From Paracoccus jeotgali (GTDB lineage: Bacteria; Pseudomonadota; Alphaproteobacteria; Rhodobacterales; Rhodobacteraceae), in the NCBI RefSeq assembly GCF_002865605.1, contig NZ_CP025583.1, forward strand, positions 2,398,501 through 2,462,500: a DNA stretch of 64,000 nt, read 5' to 3'. Every line of letters begins with the position of its first letter. Positions within the stretch are counted from its first letter, which is position 1. The notes beneath the pieces are model-generated. The model did not search any database and was not told the origin of the DNA. It worked only from the letters and a program-made list of their open reading frames with translations. Both the position numbers and the translations under genes were made by a program. Shown here one piece after another: positions 7,903-15,858 of the stretch.

Positions 7903-9102
7903 TCAAGTTGGGATACGTTCGATCACGGCAGCCGAGGCGACCCCGGCTGCCCCCGCGATTGCGACCAGTCCATAGCGCAGATCGCGGGCGTCCATTTCGT
8001 CCAGCAGGGTGCCGACCAGCATCGCGCCGGTCGCCCCCATCGGATGGCCAAGCGCGATCGAGCTTCCGTTGACGTTGAATTTGTCCAAGGAAAGATCGAA
8101 GGCGCGGATATAGTGCAGGGTGACGGCGGCAAAGCTGTCGCGCACCTCCCACAGGTCGATATCGTCGGCGCTTAGCCCGGCGCGCTGCAGGGCAAGGCGG
8201 CTGGCATCCACGGCGCCGGTCTGGGTGATGGCGACATTCGCCTCGGCGGTGGCGAGGATGCGGGCGCGCGGGGTCAGCCCGTGACGCTTCGCAGCATCTT
8301 CGCCCGCCATCAGCACCAGCGCCGCGCCATCGGCCATGGCCGGGGCGTTGCCGGCATGGTGGACATGCACGATCCGGTGCAGATCGGGAAACCCGCTCAG
8401 CAGGGCTGCCACGTCCGATGCGTCACCGACCTTTTCAAAGACCGGGTCCAGCCCGGACAGGCTTTCCGCCGTCACGCCGCTGCGGATGGTTTCGTCCTGA
8501 TCCAGCAGCACCGCACCGCTGGCATCGCGGACCGGGATGATCGAGGTGAAGGCCCCGCGCGCCCGCGCCGCCTCGGCCCGCTGTTGCGACAGCGCGGCAT
8601 AGGCGTCGCAATCGGCGCGGCTGATGTCGTGCTGCGTGGCGACCAGATCGGCGCCCAGCACCGGATGAACGGACCGCGCCGACCGCGCGACATCCTTATC
8701 CGCGAACAGCACCCCATTGTCGGAAAACATCGGGGTGCGGGACATCATCTCGACCCCGCCGCCCAGCACGACGCTGTCATTGACCTGCGCCTGCGCAGCC
8801 GCCGCATTGACCGCCGACAGGCCCGAGGCGCAGAAGCGGTTGATGGTGGCGGCGGGCACCTCGTCCGGCCAGTTCGCCCGCAAGGCCGCGACCTTGCCGA
8901 TGTTCGAGCCCTGATCCCCGGTCTGGGTGACGCAGCCGATCAGCGCATCGCCGACCAGCGCCTCGACCCCCGGATGACGGGCGGCAATTTCGCGGTAAAG
9001 CCCGGCCAGCAGGTCGGCCGCCCGCAGGCTGCTGAGCGCACCGCCCCTGGTGGTGCCACGGCCGCGCGGCGTTCGGATCGCATCGATGATGACAGTCTGC
9101 AT
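7903..9102 (-). CDS. Thiolase family protein lacking the second catalytic cysteine
   Basis: A 399-residue thiolase-fold protein. The acyl-accepting nucleophile is present as Cys91 in NRFCASG, and GHPMGATG with His353 is intact. In normal thiolases a second cysteine (C-x-G-G-G near the C-terminus) acts as acid/base. Here the matching segment reads VAIAGAAG, with Ala at about residue 383. The protein may do only part of the thiolase reaction, use another residue, or be a non-canonical retro-Claisen or acyl-transfer enzyme. It is first in the minus-strand operon, divergent from CoA ligase 2. Confidence 0.85.
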   Translation of the reverse strand: MQTVIIDAIRTPRGRGTTRGGALSSLRAADLLAGLYREIAARHPGVEALVGDALIGCVTQTGDQGSNIGKVAALRANWPDEVPAATINRFCASGLSAVNAAAAQAQVNDSVVLGGGVEMMSRTPMFSDNGVLFADKDVARSARSVHPVLGADLVATQHDISRADCDAYAALSQQRAEAARARGAFTSIIPVRDASGAVLLDQDETIRSGVTAESLSGLDPVFEKVGDASDVAALLSGFPDLHRIVHVHHAGNAPAMADGAALVLMAGEDAAKRHGLTPRARILATAEANVAITQTGAVDASRLALQRAGLSADDIDLWEVRDSFAAVTLHYIRAFDLSLDKFNVNGSSIALGHPMGATGAMLVGTLLDEMDARDLRYGLVAIAGAAGVASAAVIERIPT

Positions 9103-9136
9103 AACGCGCCGCCCTCCCCAAGAATCGTCGCTGTTG

Positions 9137-9151
9137 CTTCATTAGATGAAG
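9137..9151. promoter_or_regulatory. Perfect palindrome CTTCAT-TAG-ATGAAG in divergent control region
   Basis: Six-base arms around a three-base centre, 35 bases upstream of the thiolase start. It lies in the 209-bp region between the thiolase operon and the CoA ligase 2 operon. Its complement contains TCTAATGAA, also found before CoA ligase 1. It is a good candidate operator for the double-HxlR protein, but the binding partner is not shown by sequence. Confidence 0.4.
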
Positions 9152-9311
9152 TTTCGACTATGAATGTCAAGCCCGCATGTCGGCCAGAATAAACCTGCCT
9201 TACTTTAGCGCATATAACGACAAAAATGATAATAGTCGTAGAAAGCACCTCTGAATTGGTCTATCTACTGTAGTCAAGCGATTCGACATTACAGGGAAGG
9301 GGGGCCCGTTC

Positions 9312-11051
9312 ATGTGTTCAGCAGTCCAGACCCGTCACGAGGATGTTTCCGCAACGCCGCTGCTGCTTGGCGAGCTTTTGTTGCGGCGTCGCGCCGATGC
9401 GGCTGACCGCTGCGCGCTGATCGACCCGCCCGACCGGGCGCGCGTCACCGACGGCCCGGCACAGCGCCTGACCTGGCGCGAGGTCGGCGAGCGGGTGGAC
9501 CGCCTGTCGCTGGCGCTGCTGGATGCGGGCGTCCGCAAGGGCAGCATGGTCCTGAGCCCTGCGCCCACGGTTCACGAAACCATCATCGTGCAGCTTGCCA
9601 TCCTGCGTCTGGGCGCGATCTGCGCCCCGGTGCCGATCCAGTATCGCGAACACGAGCTGGCGCGGCTGATGGATGTGGTCGAACCCGACGCGATCGTGGG
9701 CTTTGCCCGGCTGGGCAAGTGCGCGCATATGCAGATGCTGCAGATGCTGCATGATCTGGTCGCCAAGCGCGGGAAGGATATTCCCCTGCTGGCTTATGGC
9801 CCCGACCTGCCCGACGGCGTCATCGCGCTGGACCCCGATGCGGCGCGGGCGCCCGATGACGCGGAATTGCAGCGGCTGGCGCGTTACGACGCGGCGCTGC
9901 AGCTTGGTCCCGACGACACGGCGATGATCGTGTTTTCCTCGGGCAGCGAGGCCTCGCCCAAGGCGGTGCGCCGCAGCCACAGCAACCAGATGCACCAGCG
10001 CCGCTTTCTGGCCGATATCGGCGGCTTGCAGGACGGCGCGTGTTTTATGTCGCCCCGGATGCTGAACACCATCGGCGCCATCACCACCGGGCTGGTGCCC
10101 TGGCTGGAACTGGGCGGCCGCATGGTCCTGCACCAGCCCTTCGACATGGAGGTGTTCCTGCAGCAGATCCGCGACGAACGCCCCGAAATGACCAGCGCCC
10201 CGCCCGCGATCCTGCAGATGATCCTGCAGCGCGACGACGCGGGCGAGGCGGTCGATCTGTCCAGCCTGCACCACATCACCTCGGGCTCGGCGCAGCTCAG
10301 CCCCTCGGTCGTGCATGCCTTCCGCGAGCGGTTCGGCATCGACATCGTCAATGTCTACGGATCAAGCGAAGGCGCGCTGCTGGTCTCGTCCGAGGCCGAC
10401 ATGGCAGCGCCCGAGGATCGCGCCGCCTTCTTCCCGGCCTACGGCTGGAACGGCTTCCGCTCGGCCCTGCCCTGCGCGACCGAGGTCGAGACGAAGCTGG
10501 TCTCGCCCGACACCGGCGAGGTCATCACCGAACCCGGCGTGCCGGGCGAGTTGTGCGTCCGCAGCCCGCTGGTCTTCGACAGCTACTGGAACGACCCGGC
10601 CCGCACCGCCGCTGCCTTCGACGACGAAGGCTATTACCGAACCGGCGACCTGTTCGAACACGCCGGCGGCGGCAGGCCCTATTACCGCTTTGTCGGGCGG
10701 CTGAAGAACATGATCGTGCGCGGCGGCATGAACATCTCGGCCGAAGAGATCGAGGGGCTGCTAATCGACCACCCCAAGCTGCGCGAGGTCTGCGTGGTCG
10801 GCCGTCCCGATCCCAAGCTGGCCGAGATCGTCGCCGCCGTGGTGGTGCCGAAACCCGGCCAGTCGGTGACGCTGGACGAATTGATCGCCTATCTGCGCGA
10901 TGACTGCCATGTCGCCGTTTTCAAACTGCCCCAGCACCTGACCGTCATCGAACACATGCCCCGCGCCGGCGGCGGCAAGGTGGATATCGGCGCGCTGCGC
11001 GACCTGGTCGCCACGGATGCGCGCAAGGAAACCGAAAAGGAAACGACATGA
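9312..11051 (+). CDS. AMP-dependent acyl/aryl-CoA ligase (ANL superfamily), paralogue 2
   Basis: A 579-residue paralogue of the ligase at 866. It has the ANL motif set: FSSGSEASPKA near residue 212, YGSSEG near 350, the TGD hinge near 443 and a C-terminal GGGKVD with the adenylation lysine. GGAAGGGG precedes the ATG. The stop overlaps the start of the next gene (ATGA), so it leads an operon with an alpha/beta hydrolase, TRAP PQM, a nitronate monooxygenase-like protein and an MFS carrier. Two related ligases in one locus suggest two acids released from one parent molecule, or acids at successive stages. Confidence 0.85.
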   Translation: MCSAVQTRHEDVSATPLLLGELLLRRRADAADRCALIDPPDRARVTDGPAQRLTWREVGERVDRLSLALLDAGVRKGSMVLSPAPTVHETIIVQLAILRLGAICAPVPIQYREHELARLMDVVEPDAIVGFARLGKCAHMQMLQMLHDLVAKRGKDIPLLAYGPDLPDGVIALDPDAARAPDDAELQRLARYDAALQLGPDDTAMIVFSSGSEASPKAVRRSHSNQMHQRRFLADIGGLQDGACFMSPRMLNTIGAITTGLVPWLELGGRMVLHQPFDMEVFLQQIRDERPEMTSAPPAILQMILQRDDAGEAVDLSSLHHITSGSAQLSPSVVHAFRERFGIDIVNVYGSSEGALLVSSEADMAAPEDRAAFFPAYGWNGFRSALPCATEVETKLVSPDTGEVITEPGVPGELCVRSPLVFDSYWNDPARTAAAFDDEGYYRTGDLFEHAGGGRPYYRFVGRLKNMIVRGGMNISAEEIEGLLIDHPKLREVCVVGRPDPKLAEIVAAVVVPKPGQSVTLDELIAYLRDDCHVAVFKLPQHLTVIEHMPRAGGGKVDIGALRDLVATDARKETEKETT

Positions 11052-11881
11052 GCAAGATCCGACTTCCCGACCACAGCGTCAGCGGCAGTGGCGACATCAC
11101 CGTGTTTCTGCTGCACGGCGCCTTTGGCGCCAAGGAATACTGGTTCCGCCAGATCGAGGCGCTGACCCATGCCGGCTACCGCGTCGTCGCCTGGGACGCG
11201 CCCGGCTATGGCGTCAGCCCGATGCCCGCCGATTTCAGCGTCGAGGCCGCCGCCCGCGCCGCCGAACACCTGATCCGGGCCGAGGGCACCGCCCGCAACG
11301 TCGTGCTGGGCCACAGCATGGGCGGGATGATCGCGCAGCGCTGCTACAGCTATTGCCCGGACCTGATCGACGGTCTGGTGTTGTCGGCGACCAGCGCGGC
11401 TTTCGGCAAGTCCGACGGCGACTGGCAACAGGAATTCGTCCGCGCCCGCGTGGCGCCGCTGGACAATGGCATGACCCTGCCCGAATTCGCGCCCAAGATG
11501 ATCGCCGCGATGCTGGCCCCCGGCTCGGCCGGTCAGGACATCGACCGCGTCATCAGCGTCGTCAGCCTGATGCGCGAGGACACCTTCCGCGCCGCCGTCC
11601 AGGCCATCACGCAGTTCGAGGGCCGCGACGTGCTGCCCATGATCGAGGTGCCGACGCTGTGCATCTCGGGCGGTCACGATCTGGCGGCGGCCCCGCCCAA
11701 GGTCATGGAAAAGATGGCCAGCAAGATCGCGGACGCCGAATATCACTGCATGGAGCATGTCGGCCATTTCGGCTGGGCCGAGGATGCCGACGGCTTCAAC
11801 AGGATCCTGATCGATTTCCTTGACCGCAGGGTCAAGGCTGCGGCACGCGATGTCGACGACCTCGCCACCGCGATGCACTGA
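11048..11881 (+). CDS. Alpha/beta-fold hydrolase
   Basis: A 277-residue single-domain hydrolase with no signal peptide. LLHGAFG at residues 21-27 supplies the oxyanion region, nucleophile Ser90 sits in GHSMGG, and the C-terminal SGGHD and GHFGW segments supply the probable acid and histidine. It overlaps the preceding CoA ligase by four bases (ATGA) and is followed by the TRAP genes. The context suggests hydrolysis of an ester, lactone or C-C bond in the same pathway. The fold alone does not give the substrate. Confidence 0.8.
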   Translation: MSKIRLPDHSVSGSGDITVFLLHGAFGAKEYWFRQIEALTHAGYRVVAWDAPGYGVSPMPADFSVEAAARAAEHLIRAEGTARNVVLGHSMGGMIAQRCYSYCPDLIDGLVLSATSAAFGKSDGDWQQEFVRARVAPLDNGMTLPEFAPKMIAAMLAPGSAGQDIDRVISVVSLMREDTFRAAVQAITQFEGRDVLPMIEVPTLCISGGHDLAAAPPKVMEKMASKIADAEYHCMEHVGHFGWAEDADGFNRILIDFLDRRVKAAARDVDDLATAMH

Positions 11882-11921
11882 CAGAACCGACGACAAACTG
11901 AACCCCAAGGGAGGACTTGGA

Positions 11922-12932
11922 ATGGGTAACCACTGGACCAACATGATCGCGGCTTTTGCCTTTGGCGGCGCTGCGATCGCCACCACCGCCGCCTATGCAG
12001 AGCCGAAAGAACTGAGCTTTGCCACCTACATCCCCGCCAGCTCGTCGTTCATCGTCGACGATCTGGTGCCGTGGACGGAATGGGTGAACGAGCGCGCGAA
12101 CGGCGAATTCAAGATCAAGGTCTATGCCGGCGGCACGCTCAGCCGCGACCCGAACCAGCAGGACAAGCTGGTCAAGGACGGCATCGCCGACATGGTCGCG
12201 ATCGTCCCCGGCCGCTCGCCGGGCGAATACCCGAACTATGCGATCTTTGAACTGCCCGGCTTTGCCCGCAGCGCCGCCGAAGGCACGCAGGCGGCGTGGG
12301 AGCTGTACAAGGAAGGCAAGCTGGGCCAGCACGATCAGATCCAGATCGTGTCGATGTGGATGGCCGAGCCGGGCATCCTGTTCTCGTCCAAGCCGGTCGA
12401 ATCGGTCGCGGATTTCGAAAACAAGCGCGTGCGCGTGGCCGGCGGCACCCAGACCGACACCATGCTGGCGCTGGGCGCGATCCCGCAGCCGGTCAAGGCC
12501 AGCGAGGTCGCCGAGGCGATCAGCCGCGGGATGCTGGACGGGGCGCTGGTCGACTGGACCGTGGCCGACACCTTCCGCGTCCACGAGGTGACGAACCACG
12601 TCTACAACATCCCGATGGGCTCGCTGCCCTTCCTGCTGGCGATGAACGTGGACACCTATGCCAGCCTCTCGGACGAGGGCAAGGCGCTGATCGACGAGGC
12701 CGGCGAGGAATGGATGCGCCGTCAGGGCCCGTTCTTCGGCGAAGAGGGCAAAGAGGTCCGTGCCAAGCTGGAAGCCAGCGGCAAGCACACCGTCGTCGAC
12801 GCGACCGAGGAGCAGATCCAGCTGCTTCTGGAAAAGACCAAGGCGCTGCGCGAAGACGTCGCCAGCCGTGTCGAACCGGGCCTGATCGAGGCCTATGACG
12901 AGAAGCTGCAGAAGTTCCGCGCCGGCAGCTGA
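11922..12932 (+). CDS. dctP: TRAP transporter substrate-binding protein DctP, system 1
   Basis: A 336-residue exported protein. The signal peptide is about 26 residues, with the cut after AYA. It is followed by a DctP-type fold with motifs such as WTEWVNE, GGTLSRDPNQQDKL and the RVAGGTQ region that carries the family's conserved arginine. A strong AAGGGAGGA lies just upstream of ATG 11922. It binds an organic anion in the periplasm and delivers it to the adjacent DctQ/DctM permease. Co-transcription with a CoA ligase points to the acid substrate of this catabolic island. Confidence 0.88.
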   Translation: MGNHWTNMIAAFAFGGAAIATTAAYAEPKELSFATYIPASSSFIVDDLVPWTEWVNERANGEFKIKVYAGGTLSRDPNQQDKLVKDGIADMVAIVPGRSPGEYPNYAIFELPGFARSAAEGTQAAWELYKEGKLGQHDQIQIVSMWMAEPGILFSSKPVESVADFENKRVRVAGGTQTDTMLALGAIPQPVKASEVAEAISRGMLDGALVDWTVADTFRVHEVTNHVYNIPMGSLPFLLAMNVDTYASLSDEGKALIDEAGEEWMRRQGPFFGEEGKEVRAKLEASGKHTVVDATEEQIQLLLEKTKALREDVASRVEPGLIEAYDEKLQKFRAGS

Positions 12933-12968
12933 TCCGGCACGGGGACGAGGAAAAACGGGAGGTCGAGG

Positions 12969-13499
12969 ATGTCCAATAACCTGCTCTTGCGCGTCGAGAA
13001 GTGGTCGGAGGCGATCAGCAAGCCGACCGCGATCATCGGGGTCGCATTCCTGCTGCTGGCTTCGGGCCTGACCATCGCGGATGTGGTCAGCCGGTGGCTG
13101 TTCGGCAAGCCGCTGATCTTCGTCCCTGACCTGTTCGGTCTCAGCATCATCCTGGTGGTGGCGGCCACCTTCCCCACCGGGGTGCTGCAACGCAAACACG
13201 TCGCCATCGACTTCTTCGGCACCTGGCTGGGGCGGCACGCCTCGCGGATCCTCGATTCGCTGGCCGCGCTGGCCACCGCGCTGTTTCTGGCCGTGCTGGC
13301 CTGGCAGGTGACCGAGGTCGCGATCAGCAAGGCGGCCGAGAACGACTATACCTATGTCATGCGCCTGCCGACCGCCCCCGTCTGGTGGCTGGCGGCGATC
13401 ATCATCTGGATCAGCGTGCCGATGCAGTTCGTCGTGTTCCTGCTGCAACTGGTCCACAACAAGTCCAAGCCTGCCGAGGACCTTACCCATGTCGAATGA
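12969..13499 (+). CDS. dctQ: TRAP transporter small permease DctQ, system 1
   Basis: A 176-residue protein with four predicted membrane helices (about residues 24-45, 57-74, 95-118, 138-160), the usual DctQ topology. It lies between the binding protein and the large permease, and its stop overlaps the dctM start. It forms the membrane complex with DctM and couples uptake to an ion gradient. Confidence 0.85.
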   Translation: MSNNLLLRVEKWSEAISKPTAIIGVAFLLLASGLTIADVVSRWLFGKPLIFVPDLFGLSIILVVAATFPTGVLQRKHVAIDFFGTWLGRHASRILDSLAALATALFLAVLAWQVTEVAISKAAENDYTYVMRLPTAPVWWLAAIIIWISVPMQFVVFLLQLVHNKSKPAEDLTHVE

Positions 13500-14799
13500 A
13501 ATGGTCGGCCTGATCGGCGTCGGCTCGCTGATGCTGATGATCGTGCTGCACATCCCCATCGGGGTCTCGATGGCCATCGCCGGCGCCGTCACCTTCGCCT
13601 TTCTGCGCAACTGGGACGCCGCCTTCTCGGTCATCGGGACCGAGGCGACCTCGGCCATTGCCAGCCCCGATCTGGCGCTGATCCCGCTGTTCATCCTGAT
13701 GGGCAACTTCGCCGCCGGCGGCGGCATGGCGCGCGACGTCTATCGCCTCGCCTTCGCCTTTGTCGGGCATCTGCGCGGCGGTCTGGCGATGGCCACCATC
13801 GGCGGCTGCGCGGGCTTTGGCGCGGTCAGTGGCTCGTCCATCGCCACCGTCACCACCATGACCAAGGTGGCCTATCCCGAGATGACCCAGCGCGGCTATT
13901 CGGAACGCCTCGCCGGGGGCAGCATCGCCGCCGGCGGCACGCTGGGGATGCTGGTGCCGCCCTCGATCATCTTCGTGCTGTATGGCATCCTGACCGAGAA
14001 TTTCGTGCTGACGCTGTTCACCGCAGCCATCGTGCCCGCGATCATCGCGGTGCTGATGCACTTCATCGCCATTCAGGCCTATCTGCGCCTGTCGCCTGAA
14101 TCCGGCCGCTCGGCCGAGCGGACAAGCTGGTCCGGGCGCCTGCACGCGCTGCGCGGGGCGTGGACGGTGCTGCTGCTGGCGGTTGTCGTCGCGGGCGGCA
14201 TCTATTCCGGCATCTTCACCGTCACCGAATCCGCCGCCGTGGGCGCCGTGCTGTCGATGGCCATTGCCCTGTTCCGGGGCGAGATGAAGATGCGCTCGTT
14301 CTGGGCCGCGCTGCACGACACCGCCGCCACCACCGCGATGATCTATGTCATCGTGATCGGCGCGGGCATCTTCAGCTATGCCATGACGCTGTCGCTGCTG
14401 CCCGAGACGCTGGTCAACTGGATCGGCGGGCTGCCGGTGCCGCCGCTGGTCATCATCGCCATCCTGATGATCTTCTACATCATCATGGGCGCGATCTTCG
14501 ACACCATCTCGGCCATGGTGCTGACGCTGCCCTTTGTCTATCCGGTCATCCTGCAGCTGGGCTATGACCCGATCTGGTGGGGCGTCATCATGATCATGGT
14601 GATCGAGATCGGCATGATCACCCCGCCCATCGGCATCAACGTGCTGGTGATGAACGCGATGCTGCCGGGATCTTCGCTGGGCACCATCTATCGCGGCATC
14701 GTGCCCTTCCTGATCGCGGATCTGGTGCGTCTGGTCATCCTGATCCTGATCCCGGCGCTGTCGCTGTATCTGCCGACGATCATGGGGATGCCGAGATGA
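13489..14799 (+). CDS. dctM: TRAP transporter large permease DctM, system 1
   Basis: A 436-residue polytopic permease with about 12 hydrophobic segments. Glycine-rich DctM signatures include GGCAGFGAVSGSS, AAGGTLGMLVPPS and GMITPPIGIN. The real start is ATG 13489, inside the end of dctQ (11-base overlap), rather than the longer frame that begins in dctQ. The nitronate monooxygenase-like gene overlaps its stop (ATGA). It is the transport channel of system 1. Confidence 0.88.
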   Translation: MSNEMVGLIGVGSLMLMIVLHIPIGVSMAIAGAVTFAFLRNWDAAFSVIGTEATSAIASPDLALIPLFILMGNFAAGGGMARDVYRLAFAFVGHLRGGLAMATIGGCAGFGAVSGSSIATVTTMTKVAYPEMTQRGYSERLAGGSIAAGGTLGMLVPPSIIFVLYGILTENFVLTLFTAAIVPAIIAVLMHFIAIQAYLRLSPESGRSAERTSWSGRLHALRGAWTVLLLAVVVAGGIYSGIFTVTESAAVGAVLSMAIALFRGEMKMRSFWAALHDTAATTAMIYVIVIGAGIFSYAMTLSLLPETLVNWIGGLPVPPLVIIAILMIFYIIMGAIFDTISAMVLTLPFVYPVILQLGYDPIWWGVIMIMVIEIGMITPPIGINVLVMNAMLPGSSLGTIYRGIVPFLIADLVRLVILILIPALSLYLPTIMGMPR

Positions 14800-15752
14800 C
14801 CGAGCGTTTCGGAAACCCAACCCTGCGCGACGAACTGCCGGGCCGGCTGCGCTACAGCCTGCCGGCCATCGTCGCGCCGATGTTCCTGGTCTCCAGCGGC
14901 GAGATGGTGGCCGCGGCGGCCCGCAACGGCGTCATCGGCGCCTATCCCTCGCTGAACGCGCGCAGCAGCGCGGGCTTTCGCGAGGTGCTCCAGACGCTGG
15001 ACGCAGCGCTGGCCGGGGCAGAGACGACGGCCTATGCGGTCAATCTGGTCACCCACCGCTCGAACCCCCGCTTTGCCGAGGATATGGCCGTCTGCGCCGA
15101 TCACCGCGTGCCGCTGGTCATCACCGCGCTGGGCAGCCCGACCCCGGCGCTGGGGCCGGTGCATGACTATGGCGGGCTGGTCTTTGCCGATGTGAACTCG
15201 CCCGCGCTGGCCCGCAAGGCCGCGGCCGCCGGGGCGGACGGGCTGATCCTGGTCTGCTGCGGCGCGGGCGGCCATACCGGCACCATGAGCCCCTTTGCCT
15301 TCGTGGACGAGGTGCGCCGCTTCTTCGACGGCCCGCTGGTCGTCGCGGGCGGCATCGGGACCGGGGCTGCCATCCGCGCGGTCATCGGCATGGGCGCCGA
15401 TCTGGCCTATATGGGCACGCGCTTTCTGGCCGCGCAGGAAAGTCTGGCGGTGCAGGATTTCAAGCAGATGGTCATCGACTGCGGCTTTGACGACATCCTG
15501 TGCACCGACGCGATCACCGGGGCGCTGGCCAACAAGCTGCGCCCCAGCCTGGTCCGCGCCGGCATCGACCCGGACACGCTGCAATCGGGCAAGGCCTTCG
15601 ATCTGTCGGGGCTGGAAAGCTCGGTCAGCAAATGGAAGGATTTGTGGTCGGCCGGGCACGGCATCGGCGCGGTCGCGGCGTCCGAAACCACGGCCGAGAT
15701 CATCGACGAACTCGCCTGCCAGTTCGCGGCCACGGCTGCCAAGGCGGCCTGA
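14796..15752 (+). CDS. Nitronate monooxygenase-like FMN protein (2-nitropropane dioxygenase family)
   Basis: A 318-residue TIM-barrel flavoprotein. GAGGHTG at 156-162 carries the family histidine, with FMN phosphate-binding AGGIGTG at 184-190 and MGTRF at 206-210. The start overlaps the dctM stop. Proteins of this family include nitronate monooxygenases but also many FMN oxidoreductases of unknown reaction. Placement in a CoA-ligase/TRAP operon makes an unrelated nitroalkane role less likely and suggests oxidation or reduction of a pathway intermediate. That is inference. Confidence 0.8.
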   Translation: MTERFGNPTLRDELPGRLRYSLPAIVAPMFLVSSGEMVAAAARNGVIGAYPSLNARSSAGFREVLQTLDAALAGAETTAYAVNLVTHRSNPRFAEDMAVCADHRVPLVITALGSPTPALGPVHDYGGLVFADVNSPALARKAAAAGADGLILVCCGAGGHTGTMSPFAFVDEVRRFFDGPLVVAGGIGTGAAIRAVIGMGADLAYMGTRFLAAQESLAVQDFKQMVIDCGFDDILCTDAITGALANKLRPSLVRAGIDPDTLQSGKAFDLSGLESSVSKWKDLWSAGHGIGAVAASETTAEIIDELACQFAATAAKAA

Positions 15753-15858
15753 GCTCCACCCGCTTGCAGCGCGCCGCGCGACGGGTCATCACACACATGC
15801 TTCACGGGCGACCGCGCTGGTCATGGGCCGAAGCGTCAGTCACAAGGACGGTCGCGCA

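Noticed and set aside
11820..11921. Longer N-terminus for DctP system 1
   Set aside because: It would precede and hide a clear signal peptide. The strong ribosome-binding site is just before ATG 11922.
13483..14820. His/Asp/Gln-rich minus-strand frame opposite dctM
   Set aside because: It looks like a histidine-rich protein but is the reverse image of the Met/Ile/Val codons of the permease.
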